Of a stretch of DNA of 64,000 nucleotides, positions 1 through 10,169 are shown piece after piece. The DNA comes from Diplonema japonicum (taxonomy: Eukaryota; Euglenozoa; Diplonemea; Diplonemida; Diplonemidae), in assembly GCA_964019335.1 (NCBI GenBank), contig OZ025706.1:310001-374000 (forward strand), read 5' to 3'. Position 1 is the stretch's first letter, and every line of letters starts with the position of its first letter. The notes beneath the pieces were generated by a model. The model saw only the letters and a program-made list of their open reading frames with translations, searched no databases and was not told the origin of the DNA. The position numbers were made by a program, and so were the translations under genes.

Positions 1-85
1 TTGCTTCTGAAGGGCATTTTTTTTTTTTTTTTTTTTGTTCCCTCCCCCTTTTTTCTTTTTTTATTTTAGGGTTGGGTTTTGCGGG

Positions 86-117
<32 letters not shown>

Positions 118-1170
118 GGTAACGAGTGTTAAATAATGGCTCATTTGGCGGCAAGTAAGTCGTTTTTGCGGGTTTGCGGATTTCACTCTTCGTCATTTGG
201 GTCACTGCTGTTTTTTTCCTCACACGGGCCAGCTTTTTTTTTGGGGGGGGGATTTTCTTAAGGCAATACGGGGTAGCTATTTCGCCGTGGCATTTTAAGG
301 GGAAGTAGTACCCTCCCAGATTTTTCAAGGGGTTGGGTACATTTTTTTTTCCCCCACAACGAGGCCCATTTAGTGAAGAAAACGACGAAGAGTGAAATAA
401 AAAAGTTTTTTGGGGGGAAAAAAAAATACCAGAATGGAAAAGAAGAAAAGGAAGAGGAGCAAAAGGAGACAGGATGCGATGTAAAAGGCGCTTGTAAGCG
501 CAAACATCATCGCCCCTTTTTGTCACCCTCTCCCCCTCCGCCTAGAGATTGTCACAAGATATCTCGGACAAGTTGCAAGGGAATAAGAAAAAAAAGAAGA
601 GAAAAACAAAGAAGGAGCAGAGCTGTGTAATATAGTAATATTTAGTCCTTCTGGTTTTTTCTTTTTTTTTTTTCCCCTTCTCCCCAACTAAACTTGCCCT
701 TGCTCTATATGTTACAAAGAATGAAGAAGAAGAAGAAGAAGAGGGAATCTGTTTCTGCCAAAAAGCTGTTACTTTTTGATCCCCCCCGCGCGCAGATTTT
801 CAAGCAAAATAAAATAATTTTTTATGACTATATGTCCTTGTTGTTCGCGAGCAAAAAAAGATTTAAAAAAAAAAAAAGATGCATTTTTTTTTTCCTTTTC
901 TTTTCTGGGGCTCGGCCAAGTTGCATATCGTTATAAAATCATTTTCTGAAGAAATTAAAATATTTTGTAAGGAATATTTTGTAAAGAAAAAAAAAAGAAA
1001 AAAAGAAAAAAAAACAGAAATAGAATTTGAATCTATGATTTTTTTTTTTTTTTTTTTTTCCCCTTTTCTTTTTTCTCTTCAGGGGCTAGTCAGTACCCGA
1101 GAAAAAAAAGAAGAAACAAAAGAGAAAAAAGAGAAAAAAAAAAATGGCAGTTCCGAAATACATAACAGAC

Positions 1171-1217
<47 letters not shown>

Positions 1218-1431
1218 GTCTCGCTTGTTGCTTGACGCACTAGGGTCTTGTCCCTGAGCTTTCGAGTCGTTGCTCGGCCACTTTGTAAAGTGGTGTCCGA
1301 GAGTTCCGTTTCAACCAAACACTTTACGAGTTTATCATGAGGAAGCATTCCGCCCATTCACTGTAAAGCTGTATCGTTGCCGGGCCAGATCGGTAGGCTC
1401 CCTTCTTTGCACTATGGGTTTTTCTTTTTTC

Positions 1432-1467
<36 letters not shown>

Positions 1468-1478
1468 TTTTGCTGGAA

Positions 1479-1509
<31 letters not shown>

Positions 1510-1634
1510 CTACTGTAAAACTGTAGTTAATTACACAACGAATAAAGAAAACACAATGTCGCACCAAATCCCTATCGTCCAACAAAGGAGACACAGAAAT
1601 ATTATAAAAAAAAAAAAAAAAAAAAAATCCAAAA
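1..1634. other. Homopolymer-rich spacer, no gene recognised
   Basis: The stretch is made of A and T runs, some over 20 bases, with short complex islands. The island at about 1215-1420 has no homopolymers and holds a near-perfect palindrome (CCACTTTGTAAAGTGG). No protein-like frame or tRNA-like box pair was recognised. All open frames here are lysine- or phenylalanine-rich readings of the runs. It would be the 3' flank of the FNR-like gene. Confidence 0.6.
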
Positions 1635-2390
1635 CTAAATAACGGCAGTATGCACCCTCTCAGGAGGCACGTCCAGAACATTCAAAACGTCATCGGCCAT
1701 CGTATTCACGAAAACGGGCGGCCCCGCAATATAATAGGTTGAGTCGTCCACACTAGGCACAGCACTGGAGAGGATCTTAGGGGTCAGGGGGCCTATAAGG
1801 CCTCCCCAGTCAGGATCGGGGCAAGACAAAACGTAGTGGACCGTGAGCAAAGGGGTCTCGGGAGGCGGGGTTTCCCTATACTGATCTATTTCCCAAGTGT
1901 CAAACTGGTGGGAAAACGCAAGATCTGCTCTCTCCTTTTCTTCATAGATAAGCGTGGCTTCTAATTGGCTATTTTCTTGCACCATAGATGCAATAAAAGG
2001 GTACACCCTGGCAATACCCATGCCGTGTGCGAGGATCACTACCGAGCCGGTGTCGGGCCGGGTACTGTATGTACCGAATTGTTTGCCTACCGATAGGAGT
2101 TGTACCTCTCTACCGGGGGTAAGGTGTTTGGTTTTCATGACCCCTGATTCAACGTAGCACTTGAGTCCATCAGGGCATCTCATGATGGGGACCTCTGTGT
2201 GTTCCTTGCCCTTTGATCCCATGGTGAGGGTGCCCATGTCACCTATGCGGTACTCTGCCAGACTGGTCTCATCGCAGTGCAGAACGCACGACATCACGCG
2301 GCCCCCTTCGTTCTTCACCTGTGTCAGCCTCCCCGTGATGCTCACATCCCTTTTCTTCTCTTCCCCCATTTTCTTCACCGCGCAACCCAT
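1635..2390 (-). CDS. FAD/NAD(P)-binding oxidoreductase of the ferredoxin-NADP reductase fold
   Basis: A single exon of 251 residues. The N-terminal half (about 12-110) reads as the flavin-binding beta barrel of the FNR superfamily. The second half has the nucleotide-binding signature SVVILAHGMGIARVYPF (about 117-133), equivalent to the usual GxGxxP loop, and a late TYYIAGPP motif (about 218-225) equivalent to the CGPP motif of cytochrome b5 reductase and flavodoxin reductases. By family it should move electrons between NAD(P)H and a flavin, then to an unknown acceptor. The canonical RxYS flavin motif is not obvious, so cofactor binding may be altered. It starts MGC, a possible lipidation site. 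It could also be a dihydroorotate dehydrogenase electron-transfer-like subunit. The start is the first ATG of the frame, just after an A-rich leader. Confidence 0.7.
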   Translation of the reverse strand: MGCAVKKMGEEKKRDVSITGRLTQVKNEGGRVMSCVLHCDETSLAEYRIGDMGTLTMGSKGKEHTEVPIMRCPDGLKCYVESGVMKTKHLTPGREVQLLSVGKQFGTYSTRPDTGSVVILAHGMGIARVYPFIASMVQENSQLEATLIYEEKERADLAFSHQFDTWEIDQYRETPPPETPLLTVHYVLSCPDPDWGGLIGPLTPKILSSAVPSVDDSTYYIAGPPVFVNTMADDVLNVLDVPPERVHTAVI

Positions 2391-2723
2391 TTTTTTGTTT
2401 TTTGTTTTTTGTTTTTGGTTCTTTGGCTACATTTTTCATTTTTTTTTTTTTATTTTACAAATTCGATATGGAGAAGAATATATAGTCAAGGTAAACAGCG
2501 TAATTTATGGAGAACGAGGAAGGAGAGGGGGTTTTTTTTTCTCTCGTTTTATGGACCGACACGTACAAACAACGGCCAGTTCCTTTAAAAAAAAAAAAAA
2601 AAGAAAAAACACAGATGCTGGAAAACACCTATTTTTTTTTTCTTTTAAGGGTTCATTCTTGTTGTTACAATAATATGAAACAAAAAATTGTGGTGCATAT
2701 TCAGAGGGGGGGGGGGGGGGGGT

Positions 2724-4325
2724 CTATTTCTTTTTCGACGGCTTCCCGACGCACCCTTGGCATTTAAAGCCTTTATCCCTCGTGGCCATGTTACATGTGA
2801 TCTGCCCGCACACAAGACACGAGAACCTCCTGCGCAGCTCTTTGAGGGGTTTGGACGAAGGGAAGCGGTGTGCAGCGGCGCTGATATGTGATATCCTAGG
2901 GTGCGGAAGCAGGATGGTAGGAGAGTCCATGACAAGGAGAAGCGAGGCGGAGGTGGTGGCAAGGTCCTGACACGGCGCAGATATGTTTTGAAGTGCAGCA
3001 TCTGCCTGTGGGGGCTTCTTCGCCTTGCTGCAGAACTCTTGTGAGTCCGATAGCAGGAGCAGACACCGCAGAGCCAGGTGACGTGTCTTCCTCCCACAGG
3101 CGTCCGAGGTGGATATCTTGCACAACAGCTTCTCGCTCACACCGCCTTTCCAAATTTCGTTTTTCTTTCGTTCATCACATGTGTCGAGCTCCATGCAAAG
3201 CCCCTGCAACACCTCCACCCCTTCATCCAGGACCCCCTTGCTGCTGATCTGTATCAGGTACGCAGAAACCACTGGGATCGCACACGACCTCACCCCGCAC
3301 AGCATGCAGCACCTGCCCAGTGCTGCGCCCATGTCTTTGGGGATATTGTCTACGAGTTTCTTTTCAACCCCAGACATGACGGTTGCAATGGACACGGGGC
3401 CCGAGCCTTTCAAGCATGCCAACCCGGAGAGAAGGCCTGCCAAGTCACCATCTGCCTCCATCCGCACCATGGCGTCCCTCAGAACCTCATGGTTCAGTTT
3501 GATGTTGTAGATACTGCTAAGCTCCACAGCTGCCCCTACAGTGGCCTCGACGCTTGACGCTGCTACAACGTAGTCCTCGACGAGCTTCGGGATGTGTGCT
3601 GTCCTGAAAACCCGTTGAAGTGACAGAACTGCTGCTTGCAGCGTCCGTGGGCATGCCACACCCCCTGCTGCTTGCAGGAACACTTCCAACGTCGCCACTG
3701 CCTGTTCCTTCTGTGTGTTTGTGATGTTCTCTGCCAGGTCCGCCAAGCGGGTTAACAGCTCACAGCACGCCACACCCACAGCCGCTGTGTTATGCATCTT
3801 GAGGCATTCTACTACATCCCCCCACACCTCCTCTTGCTCGTACCATCCTGCTGTTACGGAGTTCAGAAAGGTGTTGAGTGCTGTCACGCCGTGTGCCACC
3901 ACTGCCTCGACTGTCATGCATGTCTTGACGACGGGGTGCACATCGCGTGCCTGGACATGCCGCTGGTCCTTCATGGCGTAGGGTGTGCCTGTCTTGTACA
4001 GGACAACGATCAGCTGCAAGACATGCGATAACAGCACGTCTGGTGTGCGCTTCCTCAAGATGAGCAGCAGTGGAGTCAGCAGCCCGCTTCCCACCAAGCC
4101 CTCGACCCCGCCTGGTACCTGCCCGATGTGACACGCGGCGCTCATGGCAGCCACAGCAGCCGCTTCATTAGACTTCCCCGAAGCAGTGTTCATGACTGTT
4201 CCCAGGATCTTCTTGCACGTCTGCTGCAAGGTCTTTGGCTGTGCAGGGATATAAGGTTACATTCCCATATTACATACGTCCATTCGTGCCGCTGCCGACG
4301 GGTCGCTGTTGATGTGCACCACCAT
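2724..4325 (-). CDS. ARM/HEAT-like alpha-helical protein with C-terminal Cys motif
   Basis: Two exons, 4325-4278 and 4238-2724, joined across a 39 nt GTATGT..CAG intron, give 517 residues. The long frame has no ATG near its 5' end (its first candidate is TTG). The upstream exon supplies an ATG and 16 codons in phase (MVVHINSDPSAAARMD). The body is leucine- and alanine-rich helix throughout, with repeated hydrophobic helical pairs typical of armadillo folds. The C terminus has two CxxC pairs (CLVCGQ and CQGC) in a basic tail, which could bind zinc. No precise family was recognised, and a scaffold role is inference. It lies 84 nt downstream of the kinase gene. Confidence 0.7.
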
Positions 4326-4409
4326 ATCAGGCGCAGCAGGTGCGGGGGGGCTGTTCTGCCGTACTCTTAGGTATTTAAGCTGTAAACCACGGTGGATTCC
4401 CATTGCCCC

Positions 4410-5546
4410 TCATACCGGTATGGTTTTGTCGCCTGAAGAGAGCGCCACGACTGCAGTGCTGCCACCTGTCTTCATGACCACGCCACGCTCATTGTTCATC
4501 TCCTTGATGGAGAGCCCGGTGACCTCGACGACGTCGCCCACAGAGATGGGAGGCGGTGCTCTGGGTGAGGATGAGGGTGAGGAGTACGGCGAAGCAGGTG
4601 GAGAGTGGTGCACGGGGATCGAGCTACGACGCGGGGCAAGAGTAGGCGGCGGCCCTGGGGCAGGTGTGCACATAACACCGCCGAGCGAAGGCTGCGGCGG
4701 CAGAGGGTCCACATGCCGATGGGGCTTAGGCACCGGTTTCACCACGTCTTTCGTTTCAGAGCGGGTCTGCGGGGCGGACTCACCCATTGTCTTGAGAAGG
4801 TTAGAAACAGAAGCTGCCGTAACACGCTTAGACGCAGTGGGCTGCAGGAGGCTCACAGCAATGTTCGACTTCGTAACTCGCTTCACCATCGACGTGAAGG
4901 AGAGGTCGGAAGTCTGCCTTGCTTGAAGATGCAAAGGCCGCTTATCAGGCATGTTTTTCTGCGGGACCATAAGAACGTACAGGACGACCCCTAGTGCCCA
5001 GAGGTCCACGCTGGAGTCGTACCGTTCCCCACAGAACTGCTCGGGTGCCATGTAGTAAGGTGTTCCTGCTATGGACCGTGTGAAGGCACCAATGTCCTTA
5101 CATAGACCGAAGTCTGCCAGATAATACCGGCCGGTGTTGGAGATGAAGATGTTCTGTGGCTTGATGTCGCGGTGGATGTACCCTTGACCGTGCACGTAGG
5201 TGAGGGCGCTTGATATGTCGCAGAGTACAGTGTCGATCTTGCGTGAGGACACTGGTGCTGCTTTCACCATGGGCATGAGGTCCCCTCCTCTGAAGAGGGG
5301 CATGGTGAGGCAGACAAACAAGTCTTGGCCTTCTCTGTGCAGGAAGGTCTCGTCGCAGCTGACCACGTTCTCATGCTTCAGCTTTAGCATCACGCTGCTC
5401 TCCCGCAGGCACAGGTTCGCTTCTTCCAAACCGTCAAATCTCATTTGCTTCATCGCAACAGAGCCCTTCGGTCCTTTCACCTCCCATACTTCCCCGAAGC
5501 CCCCTGCGCCGAGCCGCTTCACCTTCTTGTAGGCCCCGCCGATCAT
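4410..5546 (-). CDS. NEK-like serine/threonine protein kinase
   Basis: A single exon of 378 residues. I start at the ATG giving MIGGAYKKVKRLGAGGFGEV, because the upstream in-frame extension is homopolymer-derived leader. Visible kinase landmarks are the glycine loop GAGGFG (about 13-18), the VAIK lysine K33, HRDIKPQN (about 125-132), DFG (145-147) and GTPYYMAPE (161-169). All catalytic residues are present, and the IHRDIKPQNIF context is NEK-like. A Pro/Ser-rich linker follows. The C terminus (about 332-378, starting SVGDVVEVTG) looks like a small KOW/SH3-like beta barrel, which is unusual for a NEK. The C-lobe after VDLWALGVVLYVLM is short. The substrate is unknown; flagellar or cell-cycle roles are common for NEKs but are not shown here. 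Confidence 0.87.
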   Translation of the reverse strand: MIGGAYKKVKRLGAGGFGEVWEVKGPKGSVAMKQMRFDGLEEANLCLRESSVMLKLKHENVVSCDETFLHREGQDLFVCLTMPLFRGGDLMPMVKAAPVSSRKIDTVLCDISSALTYVHGQGYIHRDIKPQNIFISNTGRYYLADFGLCKDIGAFTRSIAGTPYYMAPEQFCGERYDSSVDLWALGVVLYVLMVPQKNMPDKRPLHLQARQTSDLSFTSMVKRVTKSNIAVSLLQPTASKRVTAASVSNLLKTMGESAPQTRSETKDVVKPVPKPHRHVDPLPPQPSLGGVMCTPAPGPPPTLAPRRSSIPVHHSPPASPYSSPSSSPRAPPPISVGDVVEVTGLSIKEMNNERGVVMKTGGSTAVVALSSGDKTIPV

Positions 5547-5836
5547 TTTGTTTTTCTCCCTCCGATGTTCTTTTGAGATTATAAATGTTTCTTTCTTTTT
5601 TAAGAATTGAAGGGAGAGAGAACAAAAAAAAAGAAAAAATAAACAAGTCTTTTTTTTTAACTTTCTTGACGACAACTATCTAAAAAAAAAAAAAAGAAGA
5701 AGAAGAAGAAGAGAGAAAAAAATAAGAAAAAAATGTACACAAAAAAAAAAGAAGATAAAGAGAGAGAATCGCGTTTTCTTTTAACAAAAATAGAACAAGA
5801 CAAAAAAAAAATATAAAAAAATAAAAAAAATAACCA

Positions 5837-7510
5837 TCACGCAAACGTCCCGTCCCGCCTGTGCATGAAATCATTAAACTCCGCATTCTGCCTGGTCAGT
5901 AACGGCTGCGGCTGAATGTGCTGTCTTTGAACGGAAGGCGACTGCTGTTGGGGGAAGTCCTGAGTTATAGGGTTCACAGGACCGGGGTCGTGCCGAATGG
6001 ATTCATCATGCACAGAAACCTCAAGGCCATCTGACGAAGGAGGCAGCTCGGCTTGAGGTGTAGGATGTGCTGTATATCCGTAGTAGTAATCATCACGCGA
6101 AACGGGAGGTGGAGGGGCGTCAAAAACAGGCTGCGGTTCTTCCTTCTGCTCCCGCTGCTCGGATTTCTTTCTGAAGAACAGCCAGTACAACAAACACAGC
6201 AGCATACAACACAACAGCAACCCAAGCCCCACCAGGCCTAATATCAAAAGCAAATTGTCATCATCGTCTGAGCTTGTTGAGGACCCTACCAACGGGCTCC
6301 CTGATGTGATGCTTGGGTCGTTTGTGGCAGTGCCGCCCAGCACGTGGAACAACATGCAGTTGGTTCCTTTGAAATTCCATCCTACGCACGTTGGGGCTTC
6401 CTGCCTGCAAGAATCGCAGCATCGTTCTGCGGTGGAGCCCACCAGTGTCTTGTAAGGGTTTCCCGTGATGCCGGCACCGTTTCTTGCGGAACACTGTCCC
6501 AAGATGTACGTGTTTGGGAGGGATGTTGTGGGGACAGGTGTCGCCAGGGTCCACCCAGGACCCGACACGACACATGTTGGGTAACCTGTGAACCCGCTAG
6601 CGCATTCCCCACACGTTGCCCCTCCGTACCCTTGCTTGCAAAGACACTGGCATGCAGCTCCGTTCCAATGCGCCTGTCCGTTGTTCAGGCAAAAGACGTT
6701 GCTGCAAGATGTCGGCCCGCCTACAGGCCCCGCGCAGTTTGGGTACCCCGTGTACCCTGCAGCACACGTCCCACATGTCGTTCCAGCGAACCCAACATTA
6801 CAGTTGCAGATACAACGGTTTTGAGTTGGGTAAAAGTAACCTGAACCATGGTTCTGACAGGACAAGGTGGAGCACGTTTGGCTTGTCGTCGTCGAGCATG
6901 AGGGGTACCCTGCGTACCCAGGCGCACAGGTGTTGCACAATGTGCCTGAGAAACCGGTCGAGCAGAGGCAAGAACAGCCGCCCGATGTCCAATACGCCGC
7001 TCCGTTGTTTTGACAGTAAGTGGACGCGCATGTTGAGGACACGGTGCAGGCAGGGTAAGAGGTGAAGCCATATGCGCACTGGTTGCAAAGTGTGCCTGAG
7101 TATTGCGCTGCGCATTGGCATTGACATGACTGCCCGTTCCAGATTGGGTTTCCTTGGCCTTGGATGCAAGATAGGCCAGCGCATGTGCTGGGGACGGCTG
7201 GTGGGTTGCTTGTGCAGGTTCCTGTGCTTGCACATGTTGTTCCCACACCGCAAGAACACCCCGAGACGCCGTAGGTTCGGCAGTCTAGTTGTTGGCATGG
7301 GTAGCACAGACCATCGTTGGCGCACCTCAGTCCGTTGGCACACCCGCACCCCACCGCCGAGCACAGGCATCCGTTAGATATTTGCTGAACAGAAGCCGAT
7401 CTGTCCGGTACCCCTGGAACACCCACCGACCTCCCACCCCCTAACGGAGCAACACCTTCGCATGGAATCAAAATAGTTATAAGAACGGCAAAGCATAACC
7501 GGGTATGCAT
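5837..7510 (-). CDS. EGF/laminin-type repeat single-pass membrane protein
   Basis: 557 residues. The frame opens six codons earlier with GTG, so the ATG at 7510 is chosen; it is followed by a signal peptide (MHTRLCFAVLITILIPC). About 40-320 holds six or more Cys-rich EGF/laminin-type repeats with the recurring pattern C-x-CxxG(Y/F)xGxxCxxC and GYPxC ends. A PAN/apple-like Cys module follows (about 335-415, with CCDSCRQ and CVGWNF). One transmembrane helix lies at about 420-448, then a cytosolic tail of about 110 residues rich in Pro and Gln with a DDYYYGY motif. The layout is that of a cell-surface adhesion or recognition receptor. The ligand is unknown. No kinase or phosphatase domain is attached. 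Confidence 0.85.
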   Translation of the reverse strand: MHTRLCFAVLITILIPCEGVAPLGGGRSVGVPGVPDRSASVQQISNGCLCSAVGCGCANGLRCANDGLCYPCQQLDCRTYGVSGCSCGVGTTCASTGTCTSNPPAVPSTCAGLSCIQGQGNPIWNGQSCQCQCAAQYSGTLCNQCAYGFTSYPACTVSSTCASTYCQNNGAAYWTSGGCSCLCSTGFSGTLCNTCAPGYAGYPSCSTTTSQTCSTLSCQNHGSGYFYPTQNRCICNCNVGFAGTTCGTCAAGYTGYPNCAGPVGGPTSCSNVFCLNNGQAHWNGAACQCLCKQGYGGATCGECASGFTGYPTCVVSGPGWTLATPVPTTSLPNTYILGQCSARNGAGITGNPYKTLVGSTAERCCDSCRQEAPTCVGWNFKGTNCMLFHVLGGTATNDPSITSGSPLVGSSTSSDDDDNLLLILGLVGLGLLLCCMLLCLLYWLFFRKKSEQREQKEEPQPVFDAPPPPVSRDDYYYGYTAHPTPQAELPPSSDGLEVSVHDESIRHDPGPVNPITQDFPQQQSPSVQRQHIQPQPLLTRQNAEFNDFMHRRDGTFA

Positions 7511-7589
7511 TTTTTTCTTTTGTTCCACCCCCTCCCTCCCCCACTCCCGTCCTTGTTTTGGTTTTCCGCAGAATAGAATGGAGGAGGAA

Positions 7590-7621
<32 letters not shown>

Positions 7622-7661
7622 GGTTTTATAAACATATTTTGTGTGTTAAGATTTTTTTTTT

Positions 7662-8714
7662 TTAGTCTTTTCGTTTCTTTCCGCCTTTTTTCGCGCCCTT
7701 CTTTTTCCGGTCGACGTGGGCCTTTGTCTCTGCGATGATCTGCTCGAAGAGGTCGTCTTCCACACGCTCGTAAATGTGGAAGACCTCGATTTTGGGCTTT
7801 GTTTTGAGCACTTCCAGAAGCATGGTGGCACCGGCTGGCACGAGAGAGTTGAGGTTCAGGTCTATACTGGTGAGAGAGTCGTTGGTCTCGATCCCGTCCC
7901 GGAGCTGCGTGTTTTTTTTTTTTTTTTTTTTTTTTCCCAGCATCATACCGCTTCAACAGCCTCCAAATGAATTCCAAAGCAATTATCAGCAAGGTCGAGG
8001 TGTACCAAGGTCATGTTTTTAGCAAGCGCCTGTGCTATACCCTGTATCCCCTTCGATCCCAGATTGTTCCCTTTCAAGTGGAGCTCTTTCAAGGATGAAG
8101 CTCTCACTATATTTCGCCCGATTTCCTCCCCTCCCTTCCACCCGATCCCGCAGTATTCCAGTTTGAGGATTTCGAGGGTGGAGTTCCATTTGAGGCCTTC
8201 ACCTAGTGCTGTGGCACCGGCGTCGCCGATTTCTCGGTTGTGGGATAGGTTTAGGTATTTGAGGCTTTCATTTTGCGTCAGAGCACGGCCGAGGTAAGAG
8301 CATCCTTTGGCGGTGATCTGTGCCATGATAATTTCTAGGTTTTGGAGGTTGCAGGAGTCGCTGCTGTCTGCCTTTAAGAACTCGTGGACGAGCATAGCCC
8401 CGTCGTCGCCTGAACACTGGTCGTCTTCTGTGTTGGCTGACCCCCAACACCGCCAGATAGAGAGGATGTTCATGTGTTTCCAGTTGGACGGCCAGAAGGC
8501 AAAACTGTCTATGACAGCTTTTGTAGCTGCAAAGGACATGGATTCATTGAAAATTAAAGGGATGTTTGGTGGAAAATCCCCGCCTTTGTCCCCCATTCGG
8601 TACTCGAATCGTCGATCGTCTGTAGGGGGGGGGGGGGGGGGGGGGAGGTGTTGTTTAAAAAAAAAAATTCACTATGATAGGAACGAAGTGGTTAGCAACG
8701 GCCCGCTACTTTGG

Positions 8715-8751
<37 letters not shown>

Positions 8752-8997
8752 GTCTCGGGTTTCCACGCGACGGCTTCCTTGTTTAATTTCTTCACGAATT
8801 TGTCGATGGGGGAGACTTTGTACTTTGCACAAATTTGTTCGTACTTTGCCCTGTACCTGGGTATTTCTCGGTCTGGGGGTGAGGAGAGAATCTGGGTGAG
8901 GATGGAGAAGGAGAGGGGGGGGGAAAAAAAATCATACATTCGGGTCTTTAATGGCATTTTTCCCTGGTTTAGGCTTCCCCGAAGCTTTTCCCGACAT
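7662..8997 (-). CDS. Leucine-rich repeat protein, four exons
   Basis: Exons 8997-8938, 8891-8750, 8619-7949 and 7904-7662 give 371 residues. Introns are 46, 130 and 44 nt, all GTATGA..AG. The first begins at an ATG giving MSGKASGKPKPGKNAIKDPN. Exon 2 carries a conserved-looking KYEQICAKYKVSPIDKF segment. Exons 3 and 4 carry ribonuclease-inhibitor-type LRRs (NESLKYLNLSHNREIGDAGA, SSLKELHLKGNNLGSKG, TLVHLDLADNCFG and, across the last junction, LRDGIETNDSLTSIDLNLN). The C terminus is a Lys-rich tail. The family resembles LRRC34/TCTE1-like proteins of cilia and nucleus, but no ortholog is certain. The last intron is mostly a 24 nt A run, and intron 2 holds T and C runs. Protein-protein interaction is the expected role. 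Confidence 0.85.
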
Positions 8998-10169
8998 TTT
9001 TTTTTTTTTTTACCAAGGCCTTTTTTTTTTGTGAATAAAAATTGTGATTGTCAGTTGATTTTAAAAAAAATAAAAAATGGGGGGGGGGTAAATCATTGCA
9101 TTCTTTTGTTTTTGTTTTGTTTCTTTTATTTTTATTTTCTTTATTTCCTGTGGGGAGTAATACAAGAGAAAGAAAAGAAAAAAAAAGTGCGACGTTTAAG
9201 GGACCATCCTTTACAAAAAAAAAAAAGAAAAAAAAAAAGAAAAAAAAAAAAGAAAGGGGCCACTTGGAATGAAGGGTCATTATCCCCGAACAGGGATGTT
9301 TCTTCCTCCCCTTTTTTTTTAGTTTGACAGGGGAAAAAGAAAAAGAAAACTTTCTTTAATGGGAAAATAAAGGGTCGATTTGAAGCTTTTCTAAAGGCTG
9401 CTACTACAGAGAAAGATTTAAAAAAAAAAACGGAAAGGGAGAAACATGAAAGGGAAGAGAAATGGGGGAGAGGGGGTTATTTATTTTTCCTTGTCGGTGG
9501 CGGTCCTTCTCTTCTTCTTTTTTTTTCTTTTTATTTCTTTTTTGCGGAATTTACTTATAAAAATTGCTACGTTAAAGCTGTAAAGGGGAGGCCGAGGGGG
9601 GAGTCGGGTGGGGGGGGGGGGGGGGGGAAGGATGCTCATGCCATGTGCCACCAAGAAATGGAATGTGTGCTTCTTTTCCTTTTTTTTTTGTCAATCAACT
9701 ACGTTTGCTGATGAATATCTGTTCAGGAGCAGCGTGTTGCGTCTAAAGGGGAAAAGAGAAGAAAGAAGAGAGAGAGAAGAGAAAAAAAAAAGAATGAAGA
9801 AAATAAGAAATAAAAACACCTCTATTTTTTCCTTGTTTTTTTTTCCCCCCCCTCGCATCGAAACGCCTCAGGTACAGAATGACAATGCGAATGGGAAAAA
9901 AAAATGGAAAAAAAAACCACCCTCCCCCCCCCCTTTTTTTTCCTATCTTTTTTTCTTCTTCTTAATTTATACTCCCTCTCAATTTATTTTTATTTTTTTT
10001 ATTTTATTTCAATTTCTATTGTTGAAGAAAAAAAAAAAAAAAAGGGGGAAGAGGGAGGAAGCGGGAATGAAAAAAAAAAAATATTTTTGATGCTCCCATC
10101 ATTGCTATGTTTCTTCCACATCTCCCTCTCCCCTCCTTTTTTTCTTTTTTTTTTCTTTTTTTTAAACCC
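8998..10169. other. Homopolymer spacer
   Basis: Almost wholly A, T, G and C runs, including about 20 G near 9608. I see no coding segment, tRNA or repeat copy. It separates the LRR gene from the 3' end of the phospholipase D gene. Confidence 0.6.

Noticed and set aside
1270-1290. Palindrome CCACTTTGTAAAGTGG as a terminator or RNA gene
   Set aside because: It is an isolated short palindrome without a paired signal or flanking structure. It is kept only as a description of the spacer.
258-1518. Several open frames on both strands rich in Lys or Phe
   Set aside because: They are translations of A and T runs with no folded-protein pattern and no splice-consistent partners.
5547-5675. N-terminal extension of the kinase (MSSRKLKKKTC...)
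   Set aside because: It is coded by T- and A-rich leader, and the kinase domain begins naturally at MIGGAYKK with the glycine loop 13 residues later.
8674-9327. Plus-strand open frame of 217 codons
   Set aside because: It is composed of poly-Lys and poly-Phe and overlaps the exon 1-2 region of the LRR gene on the opposite strand.
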